Below, in pieces: positions 30,376-43,031 of a DNA stretch of 64,000 nucleotides. The notes under the pieces were generated by a model. The model saw only the letters and a program-made list of their open reading frames with translations, had not been told where the DNA came from and searched no databases. Location: the NCBI RefSeq assembly GCF_003151075.1, contig NZ_CP029482.1, positions 6,230,001-6,294,000 on the forward strand, read 5' to 3'. The first letter of the stretch is position 1; every line of letters starts with the position of its first letter. Made by a program: the position numbers and the translations under genes. Origin of the DNA: Pseudomonas sp. 31-12. GTDB taxonomy: Bacteria > Pseudomonadota > Gammaproteobacteria > Pseudomonadales > Pseudomonadaceae.

Positions 30376-31143
30376 CTACCGAAAATCCCGCCGCTCACGA
30401 ATCAACGTGTAGGCCGTATGCAGTTCACGAGTCTTGTCGGTCGCCTCACGCACCTGCAACGCCGTTGCACCGCTGCCGGCAATCTTGTCCGGGTGATGGC
30501 GACTGAGCAGGCGTCGATAGGCACGCTTGATCTGCGCCGGCTCGCTGGTCGCCGACACCCCCAACAGCCGCAAGGCATCCTGATACGTCAGGGTGCTGCT
30601 GACCTGCGGTCGCTTGTGCTGATCGTAGTCGGCCGCCAGCGCCAGTACTTGTTGCGGCGTCCAGCCCAGCCACTTGCCCCACTGGGCCAGCAGTTCGCGC
30701 TCATTGTTCCCCGCTCGCCCATCGGCCCAGACCATCCGCCAACAGGCGCGCAACACGCCTTCGGCAGCATGAGGCTGGGCACTCAAGCGCCGTAGATATC
30801 CGCGCAAGCGGTCATTGCCCGACTTGCCACGATTGAACGCGGCAATGGCACGACGCTGCGCCGACTCGGTCATTTCCAGCGAGCGCATTTCCTGGCGGGC
30901 CTGCTGGATGTGGCCTTCAACCACTCGTCCATCGCTCTTGGCCAACCGTCCCAGCAACACGAACAACAGTTCATCGTTGCGCAGCATCGGACGACCGCCG
31001 AGCTTTTCCCGCAAATGCCCCCAGCTCTGCAGGTGCAAACGCCGATCCAGCGCCTGTCCCAACAAAGCGCCGAGCATGGCCCCCGGAATGCTGGCTATGG
31101 CAAAGCCCGCTCCGGCTCCAATCAGAGTCCCTGGCCACAGCAT
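30376..31143 (-). CDS. djlA: DjlA-like membrane-anchored J-domain co-chaperone
   Basis: 255 residues. The N-terminus is one glycine-rich span (GTLIGAGAGFAIASIPGAML), followed by a TerB-like domain (about 60-170) and a C-terminal J domain with the HPD motif in RRLLSRHHPDKIAG, which stimulates DnaK ATPase. Starts one base behind the murU stop, so it is the third gene of amgK-murU-djlA. Confidence 0.87.
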   Translation of the reverse strand: MLWPGTLIGAGAGFAIASIPGAMLGALLGQALDRRLHLQSWGHLREKLGGRPMLRNDELLFVLLGRLAKSDGRVVEGHIQQARQEMRSLEMTESAQRRAIAAFNRGKSGNDRLRGYLRRLSAQPHAAEGVLRACWRMVWADGRAGNNERELLAQWGKWLGWTPQQVLALAADYDQHKRPQVSSTLTYQDALRLLGVSATSEPAQIKRAYRRLLSRHHPDKIAGSGATALQVREATDKTRELHTAYTLIRERRDFR

Positions 31144-31144
31144 G

Positions 31145-32832
<1,688 letters not shown>

Positions 32833-32962
32833 TGCAAGGGTCTCCGACGGCGCTAGCCGTCAAGCGGGTCATGCTTTATTATCCAGCATCTTTTTCAGAC
32901 CATCGAGAGGCGTGCGGCCCACACCGCGGGCAGATGGCACGCAGGAAGCCCGGACTAATAAG

Positions 32963-35761
32963 ATGGCATTGAAATCCCCCGCGTTTCGTAAAAAATTTCC
33001 GTTGTTGGTTACCGGCAGTCTGCTGGCCCTGCAACCCCTAGCCACCTCATTCGTGGTCGCCGCGGAACAGTATGACTGCTCAGTCTCTGCTTCGGGTGCC
33101 TGGGACTGTGCGCCAAAAGCGCCAGCGGCGGCATTGCCACCGCGTCCCGTCCATGAAGGCAGCGCAGTTTCCGCCACCGGCGAAGCTGCGACCGAGAGTG
33201 GCACCAGCGAAGACACCGGCGCCAAGCCTGTGCTGGTTACCGAGTCCAAAGGCCGCGGCCTGAAGTCGCGTAGTGCAGACTACAGTCACCTCGACTGGGT
33301 TCCGCGCGAGAACCTCACGGCGGCACAACTGGCCGAGACCGGTCCTTACTGCTCTGGTTCCTATATCGAACCGATTCGTCCTGGCATGAATGACAAGACG
33401 GATAAAAGTGACGCACCGACCTTTATCGGCGCGAAAGCCTCCCGCTATAAGCAGGAAGAGCAAGTCGCGACCCTGGCCGGTGACGTCGTCATGCGCCAGG
33501 GCAGCATGCAGGTCGAAGCCGACGAAGCGAACCTGTACCAGGCCGAGAGCCGTGGCGAACTGAGCGGCAACGTGCGCATTCGCGACAACGGCGCGCTGAT
33601 CGTGGGCGACCACGCCGACGTGCAGCTCGATACCGGTGAAGCCAAGGTCGATAACGCCGAATACGTGATGCACAAGTCGCGTATCCGCGGTAACGCGCTG
33701 TACGCCAAACGTGCCGAAAACGCGATCATCCGCCTCAAGGACGGTACGTACACCACGTGCGAACCGAACAGCAACGCCTGGCAGCTCAAGGGCAACAACA
33801 TCACCTTGAACCCGGCGACCGGTTTCGGTACCGCAACCAACGTGACTCTGCGGGTCAAGGACATTCCTGTTCTGTACACGCCGTACATCTATTTCCCGAT
33901 CGATGACCGTCGCCAGTCCGGCTTCCTGCCGCCGACTATCGGCACGGGCAGCGATACCGGCTTCATGCTGGTCACACCGTATTACTTCAACCTGGCGCCG
34001 AACTACGACGCCACGTTGTACCCGCGTTACATGAGCAAGCATGGCTTGTTGATGGAAGGTGAATTCCGCTACCTGACCCCGTCCAGCGAAGGTCAGTTCG
34101 GTGCCGCGTACCTCAACGACGAAGATACCGATCGCAGCAAGCAGACCGACTACCAGAAAAACCGCTACATGTATAACTGGCAGCACAAGGGTGGTCTGGA
34201 TTCGCGGGTACTGACGCAAGTCGACTACACCAAGATCAGCGATCCGTATTACTTCCAGGATCTGCAGACTGACCAGATCGGCGTGAAAAGCGCTGACTAC
34301 GTTAACCAGCAGGGTTCTGTCAGCTATCGTGGCGACAGCTACACGGCTCGTTTGAATGCCCAGGCTTATCAGCTGGCGACCGTTTCGAACATCACACCGT
34401 ATGATCGTTTGCCGCAGATCACGTTCAATGGCGCTCTGCCGTATCACCCAGGCGGACTGGATTTCAGTTACAACACTGAAATCGTGCGATTTGATCGCGA
34501 CCTGAAAGACGGCACCTTCACTGATGAAGATGGCAATGAGTCTCCACGCCTGGACACAAACGTTTTCGGATTAGCCCGCGCAAACGGTGATCGCCTGAAC
34601 GTCGCCCCGGTTGTCAGCTATCCGATGAATGCCAGCTATGGTTTCCTGAAGCCATCCTTGAAGTACCAGTACACGCAGTACCAACTGGATCTGGACGGCA
34701 AGGGTAAAACTGACATTGCCAACCAGGGACCGGAAGGTGACCGCCTCAACGGTACCTTCGGTAGCAACCAGAATCGCGGCGTACCAATCGCCAGCATCGA
34801 CAGCGGCCTGTACTTCGATCGCAATACCCAATGGTTTGGCAAAAACTATCGCCAGACCCTTGAGCCGCGCCTGTACTACCTCTATGTCCCCGAGAAGGAT
34901 CAGGAAGACATTCCTGTCTTCGACACCGGCGAATACACCTTCAACTATGCGTCGCTGTTCCGTGACAACCGGTTCTCTGGCTCCGACCGCGTCGGTGACG
35001 AAAACAAGCTGTCGCTGGGTATAACCAACCGCTGGATCGAAGACAACGGTTTCGAGCGTCAACGCATCAGCGTCGGTCAGGCCTTGTACTTCAAGGACCG
35101 CGAAGTCCAGTTGCCGGGTATCGATGCAAAAACCCGCGACGATGCACACGCCAACGTGTCGCCTTATGCGCTGGAATACGAATACCGCTGGAACCGCGAT
35201 TGGCGTACCACGGCCGACTACAACTGGGACCCGGACAGCCGCAGCCCGCGTTCGGGTAGCGCGATGTTCCACTACCAGCCTGAAGATAATCCGAACAAGA
35301 TCATCAACGCCGGCTATCGCTATCGCAACGACCAGGTCCGTTACGACCAGAACACCGGTAAATGGTCGGTGGGCGGTGGTGACTACGGCACCCCTGGCCA
35401 GCCTGGCTATGTGAAGGACTACTACAAGATCCAACAGCACGACCTCTCGGTGATGTGGCCGATCGTGCCGCAATGGAACCTCATCAGCCGCTGGCAGTAT
35501 GACTACAACCGCAACCGTACCCTGGAAGCCTTCGGTGGTTTCGAGTACGACAACTGCTGCTGGAAACTGCGCCTGATCAATCGTTACTGGGTTTCGTATG
35601 ACGAATTCAGTCAGAACGCCCCGGAAAACGAAAAAGGCGACCATGGCATCTTCCTACAAATCGTTCTGAAGGGTCTCGGCGGCCTCACCGGCGCCAAAGT
35701 AGAGAGCTTCCTCGACAAAGGCATCCAAGGTTATCGTGAACGTGAAGACCAAGCTTTCTGA
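32963..35761 (+). CDS. lptD: LPS-assembly protein LptD
   Basis: 932-residue outer-membrane translocon that inserts LPS at the cell surface. A signal peptide ([19 protein letters not shown]) is followed by the OstA/LptA-like periplasmic beta-jellyroll domain (about 145-300) and the 26-stranded C-terminal barrel. The ATG at 32963 gives [12 protein letters not shown]; open sequence up to 32729 is upstream gap and antisense to amgK. The 3' end overlaps surA by 20 bases. Confidence 0.96.
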   Translation: MALKSPAFRKKFPLLVTGSLLALQPLATSFVVAAEQYDCSVSASGAWDCAPKAPAAALPPRPVHEGSAVSATGEAATESGTSEDTGAKPVLVTESKGRGLKSRSADYSHLDWVPRENLTAAQLAETGPYCSGSYIEPIRPGMNDKTDKSDAPTFIGAKASRYKQEEQVATLAGDVVMRQGSMQVEADEANLYQAESRGELSGNVRIRDNGALIVGDHADVQLDTGEAKVDNAEYVMHKSRIRGNALYAKRAENAIIRLKDGTYTTCEPNSNAWQLKGNNITLNPATGFGTATNVTLRVKDIPVLYTPYIYFPIDDRRQSGFLPPTIGTGSDTGFMLVTPYYFNLAPNYDATLYPRYMSKHGLLMEGEFRYLTPSSEGQFGAAYLNDEDTDRSKQTDYQKNRYMYNWQHKGGLDSRVLTQVDYTKISDPYYFQDLQTDQIGVKSADYVNQQGSVSYRGDSYTARLNAQAYQLATVSNITPYDRLPQITFNGALPYHPGGLDFSYNTEIVRFDRDLKDGTFTDEDGNESPRLDTNVFGLARANGDRLNVAPVVSYPMNASYGFLKPSLKYQYTQYQLDLDGKGKTDIANQGPEGDRLNGTFGSNQNRGVPIASIDSGLYFDRNTQWFGKNYRQTLEPRLYYLYVPEKDQEDIPVFDTGEYTFNYASLFRDNRFSGSDRVGDENKLSLGITNRWIEDNGFERQRISVGQALYFKDREVQLPGIDAKTRDDAHANVSPYALEYEYRWNRDWRTTADYNWDPDSRSPRSGSAMFHYQPEDNPNKIINAGYRYRNDQVRYDQNTGKWSVGGGDYGTPGQPGYVKDYYKIQQHDLSVMWPIVPQWNLISRWQYDYNRNRTLEAFGGFEYDNCCWKLRLINRYWVSYDEFSQNAPENEKGDHGIFLQIVLKGLGGLTGAKVESFLDKGIQGYREREDQAF

Positions 35762-37058
35762 TTGTCTGCGCCCGCTAGTGCTGGGCGCGCTGTTCCTGGG
35801 TACCGCGGCCAACGCCGCGGTACAGTCCATCGATAAAGTGGTGGCCATCGTCGACAACGACGTGGTCATGCAGAGCCAATTGGACCAGCGCGTTCATGAA
35901 GTTCAGCAAACCATCGCCAAACGCGGCTCAGCGGTGCCGCCGGCCGGCGTGCTGGATCAGCAGGTGCTTGAGCGTCTGATCGTCGAGAACCTGCAGCTGC
36001 AGATCGGCGAGCGTTCCGGCATCCGCATTACCGATGAAGAACTGAACCAGGCTGTCGGCACCATTGCCCAGCGCAATAACATGTCGATTGATCAATTCCG
36101 CGCAGCCCTGACTCGCGACGGCCTCTCTTACGAGGACGCCCGGGAGCAGATCCGCCGCGAAATGATCATCAGCCGTGTGCGCCAGCGTCGTGTGGCCGAA
36201 CGCATCCAGGTTTCCGAGCAGGAAGTGAAGAACTTTCTGGCTTCCGACCTCGGCAAGATGCAATTGTCCGAAGAGTTCCGCCTGGCCAACATCCTGATTC
36301 CGACACCGGAAAGCGCTAACTCCGATGCGATTCAGAATGCTGCCAAGCAAGCGGACGCGGTGTACCAGCAGCTCAAGCAAGGCGCTGACTTCGGTCAGTT
36401 GGCAATCGCCAAATCCGCCAGCGAAACCGCACTGGAAGGCGGCGACATGGGCTGGCGTAAAGCCGCTCAATTGCCACCTCCATTCGATCGCATGCTGAGC
36501 ACCATGACCGTTGGCGACATTACCCAGCCAATGCGTACGCCGGGCGGCTTCATCATCCTGAAGATCCTCGACAAGCGTGGTGGTGAGACCCAGACGCGTG
36601 ACGAAGTGCACGTGCGTCATATCCTGGTCAAGCCAAGCCCGATCCGTGACGAAGCAAAGACCAAGGCCTTGGCTGAGTCGCTCTACACCCGGATCGAAGC
36701 GGGCGAAGATTTCGGCGAACTGGCGAAAAGCTTCTCGGAAGATCCGGGTTCCGCCCTCAACGGTGGCGACCTGAACTGGATCGATCCGAATGCATTGGTA
36801 CCTGAGTTCCGCGAAGTGATGGCCAAGACCCCGCAAGGTCAGCTGTCCAAGCCGTTCCAGACCCAATACGGCTGGCACGTTCTGGAAGTCCTTGGCCGTC
36901 GCGCCACCGACAGCACTAACCAGGCCCGTGAGCAGCAAGCGATGACCGTACTGCGTAACCGCAAATACGATGAAGAGCTGCAAACCTGGCTGCGTCAGAT
37001 TCGTGACGAAGCGTACGTAGAGATCAAACTCCCTGGTGCAGACCAGGCAGCGCAGTGA
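35742..37058 (+). CDS. surA: periplasmic chaperone/peptidyl-prolyl isomerase SurA
   Basis: 438 residues: signal peptide ending ANAAVQS, N-terminal chaperone domain, two parvulin domains (around 180-280 and 290-390, e.g. [16 protein letters not shown]). SurA escorts outer-membrane proteins, LptD above all. The GTG at 35742 gives [12 protein letters not shown]; another GTG two codons up is possible. Either start lies inside the end of lptD, so expression is probably coupled. Confidence 0.95.
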   Translation: MKTKLSDCLRPLVLGALFLGTAANAAVQSIDKVVAIVDNDVVMQSQLDQRVHEVQQTIAKRGSAVPPAGVLDQQVLERLIVENLQLQIGERSGIRITDEELNQAVGTIAQRNNMSIDQFRAALTRDGLSYEDAREQIRREMIISRVRQRRVAERIQVSEQEVKNFLASDLGKMQLSEEFRLANILIPTPESANSDAIQNAAKQADAVYQQLKQGADFGQLAIAKSASETALEGGDMGWRKAAQLPPPFDRMLSTMTVGDITQPMRTPGGFIILKILDKRGGETQTRDEVHVRHILVKPSPIRDEAKTKALAESLYTRIEAGEDFGELAKSFSEDPGSALNGGDLNWIDPNALVPEFREVMAKTPQGQLSKPFQTQYGWHVLEVLGRRATDSTNQAREQQAMTVLRNRKYDEELQTWLRQIRDEAYVEIKLPGADQAAQ

Positions 37059-38044
37059 AACCCAAGCGTTTCGCGCTGACACCCGGCGAACCGGCCGGCA
37101 TAGGTCCCGACCTGTGCCTGCTGCTCGCCTCGCAAGCCCAGCCACACCCTCTGATTGCCATTACCAGCCGCGACCTGCTCCTTGAGCGGGCCGCGCAGCT
37201 GGGTGTGGTTGTCGATTTGCTGCCGGTAACGCCGGACAACTGGCCGGATGTACCGGCACCCGCCAACAGCCTGTATGTCTGGGACACCCCGCTCAATGCA
37301 CCGGTCAGCGCCGGGCAACTGGACAAGGCCAACGCGGCTTTCGTTCTGGAAACCCTGACCCGTGCGGGCCAAGGCTGCCTCGACGGGCACTTCGCCGGCA
37401 TGATCACTGCCCCTGTGCACAAGGGCGTGATCAATGAATCCGGGATTGCCTTCTCCGGGCACACCGAATTTCTCGCTGACCTGACCCACACCGCACAAGT
37501 GGTGATGATGCTTGCCACCCGCGGCTTGCGCGTGGCACTGGTGACCACTCACCTGCCCCTTCGCGAGATTGCCGATGCAATCACGCCGGAGCGTCTGGAA
37601 CGGGTCACACGGATTCTGCACACAGACCTGCAACAAAAATTCGGCATCGCCCGGCCACGCATCCTGGTTTGCGGGTTAAACCCGCACGCCGGTGAAGGCG
37701 GTCACCTGGGCCATGAAGAAATCGACATCATCGAACCTACATTAGAGCGCCTGCGCGGCGAGGGCATGGACCTTCGCGGCCCCCTGCCCGCCGACACTCT
37801 GTTTACCCCCAAATATCTGGAGCACTGCGACGCGGTGCTGGCGATGTACCACGACCAGGGCCTGCCTGTGCTGAAATACAAAGGCTTCGGCGCGGCAGTC
37901 AACGTGACCCTGGGCTTGCCGATCATCCGCACGTCAGTCGACCACGGCACCGCCCTGGATCTGGCCGGCAGCGGCAACATCGACACCGGCAGCCTGCAAG
38001 TCGCCCTGGAAACCGCCTACCAGATGGCCGAGACCCGTATATGA
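37055..38044 (+). CDS. pdxA: 4-hydroxythreonine-4-phosphate dehydrogenase
   Basis: Vitamin B6 synthesis. 329 residues starting [20 protein letters not shown] at a GTG that overlaps the surA stop by four bases. Conserved metal ligands sit in [24 protein letters not shown] and [11 protein letters not shown]. Confidence 0.95.
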   Translation: MKPKRFALTPGEPAGIGPDLCLLLASQAQPHPLIAITSRDLLLERAAQLGVVVDLLPVTPDNWPDVPAPANSLYVWDTPLNAPVSAGQLDKANAAFVLETLTRAGQGCLDGHFAGMITAPVHKGVINESGIAFSGHTEFLADLTHTAQVVMMLATRGLRVALVTTHLPLREIADAITPERLERVTRILHTDLQQKFGIARPRILVCGLNPHAGEGGHLGHEEIDIIEPTLERLRGEGMDLRGPLPADTLFTPKYLEHCDAVLAMYHDQGLPVLKYKGFGAAVNVTLGLPIIRTSVDHGTALDLAGSGNIDTGSLQVALETAYQMAETRI

Positions 38045-38859
38045 CCGAGCATTACCAACACCGGGCGCGCAAGCGTTTCGGCCAGAACTTCCTGCACGAT
38101 GCCGGTGTTATCGACCGCATCCTGCGCTCCATTCACGCCAAGCCCGAAGACCGCCTGCTGGAAATCGGCCCGGGCCAGGGTGCGTTGACCCAAGGCCTGC
38201 TGGGCAGTGGTGCGCAACTGGACGTGGTGGAACTGGACAAGGACCTGATCCCGATCCTCAATCAGCAGTTCGCCGGCAAGAGCAACTTCAACCTGCATCA
38301 GGGCGACGCGCTGAAGTTCGACTTCAACAGCCTGAATGCAGCACCGGGCAGCCTTCGTGTCGTCGGCAACCTGCCGTACAACATCTCGACGCCGCTGATT
38401 TTTCACTTGCTGCATAACGCCAGCCTGATTCGCGACATGCACTTCATGCTGCAAAAAGAAGTGGTCGAGCGCATGGCGGCAGGTCCTGGTGGCGGTGACT
38501 GGGGTCGCCTGTCGATCATGGTTCAGTATCACTGCCGGGTCGAACATCTGTTCAACGTTGGCCCGGGCGCTTTCAACCCGCCACCGAAAGTCGATTCGGC
38601 CATCGTGCGCCTGGTGCCTCACGCGGTGCTGCCGCACCCGGCCAAGGATCACAAGCTGCTGGAACGTGTGGTGCGCGAAGCCTTCAACCAGCGTCGCAAG
38701 ACCCTGCGCAACACCCTCAAGTTGCTGCTGAGCAACGACGAAATCACCGCAGCCGGCGTTGACGGCAGCCTTCGCCCAGAGCAGCTCGACCTTGCCGCCT
38801 TCGTGCGCCTGGCCGACAAGCTCAGCGAACAAGTCCCGCCATCCCCCGCCGCCGACTGA
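38041..38859 (+). CDS. rsmA: 16S rRNA (A1518/A1519) dimethyltransferase
   Basis: KsgA/RsmA dimethylates two adenines near the 3' end of 16S rRNA in late small-subunit assembly. 272 residues with the SAM motif [11 protein letters not shown], catalytic NLPYNIST, and KRFGQNFL at the start. Overlaps pdxA by four bases. Confidence 0.96.
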   Translation: MTEHYQHRARKRFGQNFLHDAGVIDRILRSIHAKPEDRLLEIGPGQGALTQGLLGSGAQLDVVELDKDLIPILNQQFAGKSNFNLHQGDALKFDFNSLNAAPGSLRVVGNLPYNISTPLIFHLLHNASLIRDMHFMLQKEVVERMAAGPGGGDWGRLSIMVQYHCRVEHLFNVGPGAFNPPPKVDSAIVRLVPHAVLPHPAKDHKLLERVVREAFNQRRKTLRNTLKLLLSNDEITAAGVDGSLRPEQLDLAAFVRLADKLSEQVPPSPAAD

Positions 38860-38982
38860 CAGGCGACGAACGTCATCGGGTAGGACACCAGCGCCCATGT
38901 CTGGTTTACTACCCGATACTTGGCCTAGACTGAGTTCAATCAGCTACGCCCCGCGTCCCGCTTCGTTTTTAAGGCCTCTTGC

Positions 38983-39363
38983 ATGTCCGATCCTCGTTAT
39001 CAGGTCGACGTCAGCGTCGTCACCCGCTATCTGGCAGAACAATCGCAACCCGAGCACGACCGCTTTGCCTTCGCCTACACCATCACCGTGCAGAACAACG
39101 GCGAGCTATCGGCCAAGCTGCTGTCACGGCACTGGGTCATCACCGATGGCGACGGGCATGTCGAAGAGGTTCGCGGTGCGGGCGTTGTCGGCCAGCAACC
39201 GTTGATCGAACCAGGCAAGAGCCTTACCTACAGCAGCGGCACCGTCATGACTTCCAAGGTCGGCACGATGCAGGGTACTTACGAAATGGTCGCCGATGAC
39301 GGCAAACACTTTGACGCCATCATCGCGCCATTCCGCCTGGCGGTGCCCGGAGCCCTGCACTGA
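38983..39363 (+). CDS. apaG: Co2+/Mg2+ efflux-associated protein ApaG
   Basis: 126-residue single-domain beta-sandwich protein of the ApaG family, whose biochemical role is unsettled. The pattern [20 protein letters not shown] with GVVGQQP is typical. It overlaps apaH by one base (TGATG) and lies 123 bases behind rsmA. Confidence 0.92.
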   Translation: MSDPRYQVDVSVVTRYLAEQSQPEHDRFAFAYTITVQNNGELSAKLLSRHWVITDGDGHVEEVRGAGVVGQQPLIEPGKSLTYSSGTVMTSKVGTMQGTYEMVADDGKHFDAIIAPFRLAVPGALH

Positions 39364-40247
39364 TGGCGACGTACGCCGTCGGCGACCTTCAAGGCTGTCT
39401 TGAAGCCCTTCAATGCCTGCTCAAAAAAGTCGCGTTCGACCCGGCAAAGGATCGTCTGTGGCTGGTGGGTGATCTGGTCAACCGTGGCCCGCAGTCGCTG
39501 GAAACCTTGCGCTTTCTCTACAGCATCCGCGAATCGCTGGTGTGCGTGCTCGGCAACCATGACCTGCACTTGCTGGCGGCCGGGAAGAACATCGAACGGC
39601 TGAAGAAAACCGATACCCTTCGCGAGATTATCGAAGCCCCCGATTGCGCCGAGCTACTGGAATGGCTGCGCCAGCAAAAACTCATGCACTACGACGAGCA
39701 ACGTAACGTTGCGCTGGTGCATGCCGGCATTCCGCCGCAATGGTCGCTGCGCAAAGCACTGAAGTGCGCCGCCGAAGTCGAGACGGCGCTGCGCGACGAC
39801 AATTTGCTGCCACCCTACCTCGACGGCATGTACGGCAACGATCCGGCGAAATGGGACAGCGACCTCCAAGGCGTCACGCGTCTTCGGGTGATCACCAACT
39901 ATTTCACCCGCATGCGTTTCTGCACGGCCGAAGGCAAGCTGGACCTCAAGAGCAAGGAAGGCCTGGGCACTGCGCCACCCGGCTACAAACCCTGGTTCCA
40001 GCACAAGGAACGCAAAACCAAGGGTGTGAAAATCATTTTCGGGCACTGGGCTGCGCTTGAAGGCCAGTGCAACGAGCCGGGCATCTCTGCCCTCGACACG
40101 GGTTGCGTCTGGGGCGGTGCCCTGACGATGATGAATGTCGACAGCGGGGAACGCCTGTCCTGCAAATGCGACGAGCATGGCCATGCTGCCGCGCCACCAG
40201 TCGCCCCACTCACTTGCGAACAAACGCCAGCCAGCGCCCAGCGCTAG
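39363..40247 (+). CDS. apaH: symmetrical bis(5'-nucleosyl)-tetraphosphatase
   Basis: Hydrolyses Ap4A and decaps Np4-capped RNA. 294 residues with metallophosphatase motifs GDLQGC (7-12), GDLVNRG, GNHDLH and FGHWAALEG. The C-terminal tail of about 30 residues is an extension rich in Ala, Pro and Thr. Confidence 0.95.
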   Translation: MATYAVGDLQGCLEALQCLLKKVAFDPAKDRLWLVGDLVNRGPQSLETLRFLYSIRESLVCVLGNHDLHLLAAGKNIERLKKTDTLREIIEAPDCAELLEWLRQQKLMHYDEQRNVALVHAGIPPQWSLRKALKCAAEVETALRDDNLLPPYLDGMYGNDPAKWDSDLQGVTRLRVITNYFTRMRFCTAEGKLDLKSKEGLGTAPPGYKPWFQHKERKTKGVKIIFGHWAALEGQCNEPGISALDTGCVWGGALTMMNVDSGERLSCKCDEHGHAAAPPVAPLTCEQTPASAQR

Positions 40248-40280
40248 ACTGCGCTTTCAGCCGAGCCACCGGAGCCCGCC

Positions 40281-40610
40281 ATGAGCGAATTCAAACGCAT
40301 CCCCCCAGAACAGGCACAAGCCCTGCGCGAACAAGGCGCAGTGGTGGTCGATGTCCGCGACCCTGCAACTTTTGCCGCGCTGCACATCAGCGGCTCGAAG
40401 CATCTGGACAATCATTCACTGCATGCCTTTATTCAGGCTGCCGATCTGGATGCACCGACCGTAGTGGTCTGCTACCACGGCAATTCCAGCCAAGGCGCGG
40501 CCGCGTACCTGATCAGCCAGGGCTTTTCAGACGTGTACAGCATGGACGGCGGTTTTGAGCTGTGGCGTACGACTTACCCGGCGGAAACGGCGCAAGGCAC
40601 GTCCGAATAA
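40281..40610 (+). CDS. glpE: thiosulfate sulfurtransferase GlpE (rhodanese)
   Basis: Single-domain rhodanese, 109 residues, that moves sulfane sulfur from thiosulfate to cyanide or thiols. Active-site loop [11 protein letters not shown] with nucleophile C64; DVRDPATF near the N-terminus. Last gene of the apaGH run. Confidence 0.92.
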   Translation: MSEFKRIPPEQAQALREQGAVVVDVRDPATFAALHISGSKHLDNHSLHAFIQAADLDAPTVVVCYHGNSSQGAAAYLISQGFSDVYSMDGGFELWRTTYPAETAQGTSE

Positions 40611-40906
40611 TTTTTTTGTAACGTGCAAGCCCCGGCCCCCGTGGGCTCGCGCGGTGGCAGACGAACGGTCTGCCACAACTAATTACGTATCTCGCCTTTA
40701 CCTCCCGAATAAGCAACTATCCTTAAGCGCAGGCCATCCAAAACAGGGGAGAGCCGGTACACCGGCGCGCGGGTCATCGGGAGTAGCTTTCGGGGTAGTC
40801 AGCCCTGAAAGAGTTCTGGGGGGTAAACAGCAACTGCATATCCGGTTGCTGCCAGCATCGACTGAATGATCCGGCGTCGGCTCCACGTATCGAGCGAGGT
40901 GACGTC
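40611..40906 (+). promoter_or_regulatory. structured leader and likely sigma-S promoter of prkA
   Basis: 296 bases without a gene. A strong hairpin GTGGCAGAC-GAACG-GTCTGCCAC (40654-40676) probably ends glpE transcripts, though without a T-run. CTATCCTTAA at 40717-40726 resembles a sigma-S -10 element. The RNA behind it can fold into several stems: GCCGG/CCGGC near 40755, CTTTC-GGG/CCC-TGAAAG near 40790-40815, and CAGCAAC/GTTGCTG near 40827-40850. Confidence 0.45.
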
Positions 40907-42829
40907 ATGAGTATCTTTAGCCACTTCCAACAACGCTTCGAGTCCACACGCCAGGAAGAACTCTCGCTGCAAGAGTATCTTGAGCTGTGCAAACAGGACC
41001 GCAGCGCCTATGCCTCCGCCGCCGAGCGTCTATTGCTGGCCATCGGAGAACCGGAGCTGCTCGACACCTCGACCAACTCGAGACTGTCGCGAATCTTCTC
41101 CAACAAGGTGATCCGCCGCTATCCGGCCTTTGAAGACTTCCACGGGATGGAAGAATGCATAGACCAGATCGTGTCGTATTTCCGCCACGCCGCTCAGGGC
41201 CTGGAAGAGAAGAAACAAATCCTCTATCTGCTCGGCCCCGTCGGTGGCGGTAAATCGTCCCTGGCCGAGAAGCTCAAACAACTGATCGAGAAAGTGCCCT
41301 TCTACGCCATCAAGGGCTCGCCGGTATTCGAGTCGCCTCTGGGTCTGTTCAACGCCACTGAAGATGGCGCGATCCTCGAGGAAGACTTCGGTATTCCACG
41401 GCGCTACCTCAATACCATCATGTCGCCATGGGCCACCAAACGCCTGGCCGAATTCGGCGGCGACATCAGCCAGTTCCGCGTAGTGAAACTCTATCCGTCG
41501 ATCCTCAACCAGATCGCGGTGGCCAAAACCGAACCGGGCGATGAAAACAACCAGGACATCTCCGCACTGGTGGGCAAGGTCGATATCCGCAAACTGGAAG
41601 AATTCCCGCAAAACGACGCCGACGCCTACAGCTATTCGGGCGCACTGTGCCGGGCCAACCAGGGCCTGATGGAATTCGTCGAAATGTTCAAGGCACCGAT
41701 CAAGGTGCTGCACCCATTGCTGACCGCCACTCAGGAAGGCAACTACAACAGTACTGAAGGCCTCGGGGCGATTCCGTTTACCGGGATCCTGCTCGCCCAC
41801 TCCAACGAATCGGAATGGCACACCTTCCGTAACAACAAGAACAACGAAGCCTTCATCGACCGGATCTACATCGTCAAAGTGCCGTACTGCCTACGGGTCA
41901 GCGACGAAGTGAAGATCTACGACAAGCTTCTGTTCAACAGCTCCCTGGCCAAGGCCCATTGCGCGCCCGACACCCTGAAAATGCTCGCCCAGTTCACCGT
42001 GCTCTCGCGTCTCAAGGAGCCGGAAAACTCCAACATCTACTCCAAGATGCGTGTGTATGACGGCGAGAATCTCAAGGACACGGATCCAAAAGCCAAGTCG
42101 ATCCAGGAATACCGTGATAACGCCGGTGTCGACGAGGGCATGAACGGTCTGTCGACCCGGTTCGCGTTCAAGATCCTGTCCAAGGTCTTCAACTTTGATC
42201 CGCACGAAATCGCCGCCAACCCGGTGCACTTGCTCTATGTGCTGGAACAACAGATTGAACAGGAACAGTTCCAGGCCGAGACCCGCGAACGCTATCTGCG
42301 CTTCCTCAAGGAGTACCTGGCGCCGCGTTATATCGAATTCATCGGCAAGGAGATCCAGACCGCCTATCTCGAGTCTTACAGCGAGTACGGCCAGAACATC
42401 TTCGATCGTTACGTGCTGTACGCCGACTTCTGGATCCAGGACCAGGAATACCGCGATCCGGAAACCGGCGAGATCCTCAACCGCGTCGCGCTGAACGAAG
42501 AACTGGAGAAAATCGAAAAACCGGCCGGTATCAGCAATCCGAAGGATTTCCGCAACGAAATCGTCAACTTCGTATTGCGCGCCCGGGCCAACAACAATGG
42601 CAAGAACCCGACCTGGCTCAGCTACGAAAAACTGCGGGTGGTCATTGAGAAGAAAATGTTCTCCAACACCGAGGACCTCCTGCCGGTCATCAGCTTCAAC
42701 GCCAAGGCCAGCAAAGAGGACCAGCAGAAACACAACGACTTCGTCACACGGATGGTCGAGCGGGGCTACACCGACAAACAGGTACGACTGCTGTCCGAGT
42801 GGTACCTGCGGGTCAGAAAATCACAGTAA
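40907..42829 (+). CDS. yeaG: PrkA family serine protein kinase (YeaG)
   Basis: 640-residue AAA+-type kinase with Walker A GPVGGGKSS (110-118) and a C-terminal PrkA kinase-like domain. In enterobacteria YeaG-YeaH act in nitrogen starvation and stationary phase under RpoS. It heads a conserved prkA-yeaH-spoVR cluster whose joint function is not established. Confidence 0.93.
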   Translation: MSIFSHFQQRFESTRQEELSLQEYLELCKQDRSAYASAAERLLLAIGEPELLDTSTNSRLSRIFSNKVIRRYPAFEDFHGMEECIDQIVSYFRHAAQGLEEKKQILYLLGPVGGGKSSLAEKLKQLIEKVPFYAIKGSPVFESPLGLFNATEDGAILEEDFGIPRRYLNTIMSPWATKRLAEFGGDISQFRVVKLYPSILNQIAVAKTEPGDENNQDISALVGKVDIRKLEEFPQNDADAYSYSGALCRANQGLMEFVEMFKAPIKVLHPLLTATQEGNYNSTEGLGAIPFTGILLAHSNESEWHTFRNNKNNEAFIDRIYIVKVPYCLRVSDEVKIYDKLLFNSSLAKAHCAPDTLKMLAQFTVLSRLKEPENSNIYSKMRVYDGENLKDTDPKAKSIQEYRDNAGVDEGMNGLSTRFAFKILSKVFNFDPHEIAANPVHLLYVLEQQIEQEQFQAETRERYLRFLKEYLAPRYIEFIGKEIQTAYLESYSEYGQNIFDRYVLYADFWIQDQEYRDPETGEILNRVALNEELEKIEKPAGISNPKDFRNEIVNFVLRARANNNGKNPTWLSYEKLRVVIEKKMFSNTEDLLPVISFNAKASKEDQQKHNDFVTRMVERGYTDKQVRLLSEWYLRVRKSQ

Positions 42830-42859
42830 CCCGCTGCCGGTCAGACCGGTTGTCGTCAG

Positions 42860-42901
42860 CCAGAGGCCTGTGTACGCATTTTCTGTTACACAGACCTCTG
42901 G
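42860..42901 (+). other. intercistronic hairpin between yeaG and yeaH
   Basis: CCAGAGG-C-CTGTGTA ... TACACAG-A-CCTCTGG forms a 14-bp stem with one internal C/A mismatch and a 12-base loop, 31 bases behind yeaG. No T-run follows, so it looks like an RNA processing or stabilising hairpin rather than a terminator. Confidence 0.6.
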
Positions 42902-43031
42902 AAGGTGTTCGAAAGTCGGTAGCGAGGTTCAGTCAGCGTCCAAAAGCGCTTGGGGGAGCGTGAACATCCCTTGGCACCGTCGATGCTGCATAACCGCTCG
43001 CCCCTTTCAGGACAGCTTCTAAGGAGCAGTC

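Noticed and set aside
33080..34447. 455-codon frame opposite lptD
   Set aside because: Antisense shadow of a certain gene, no motif or initiation site.
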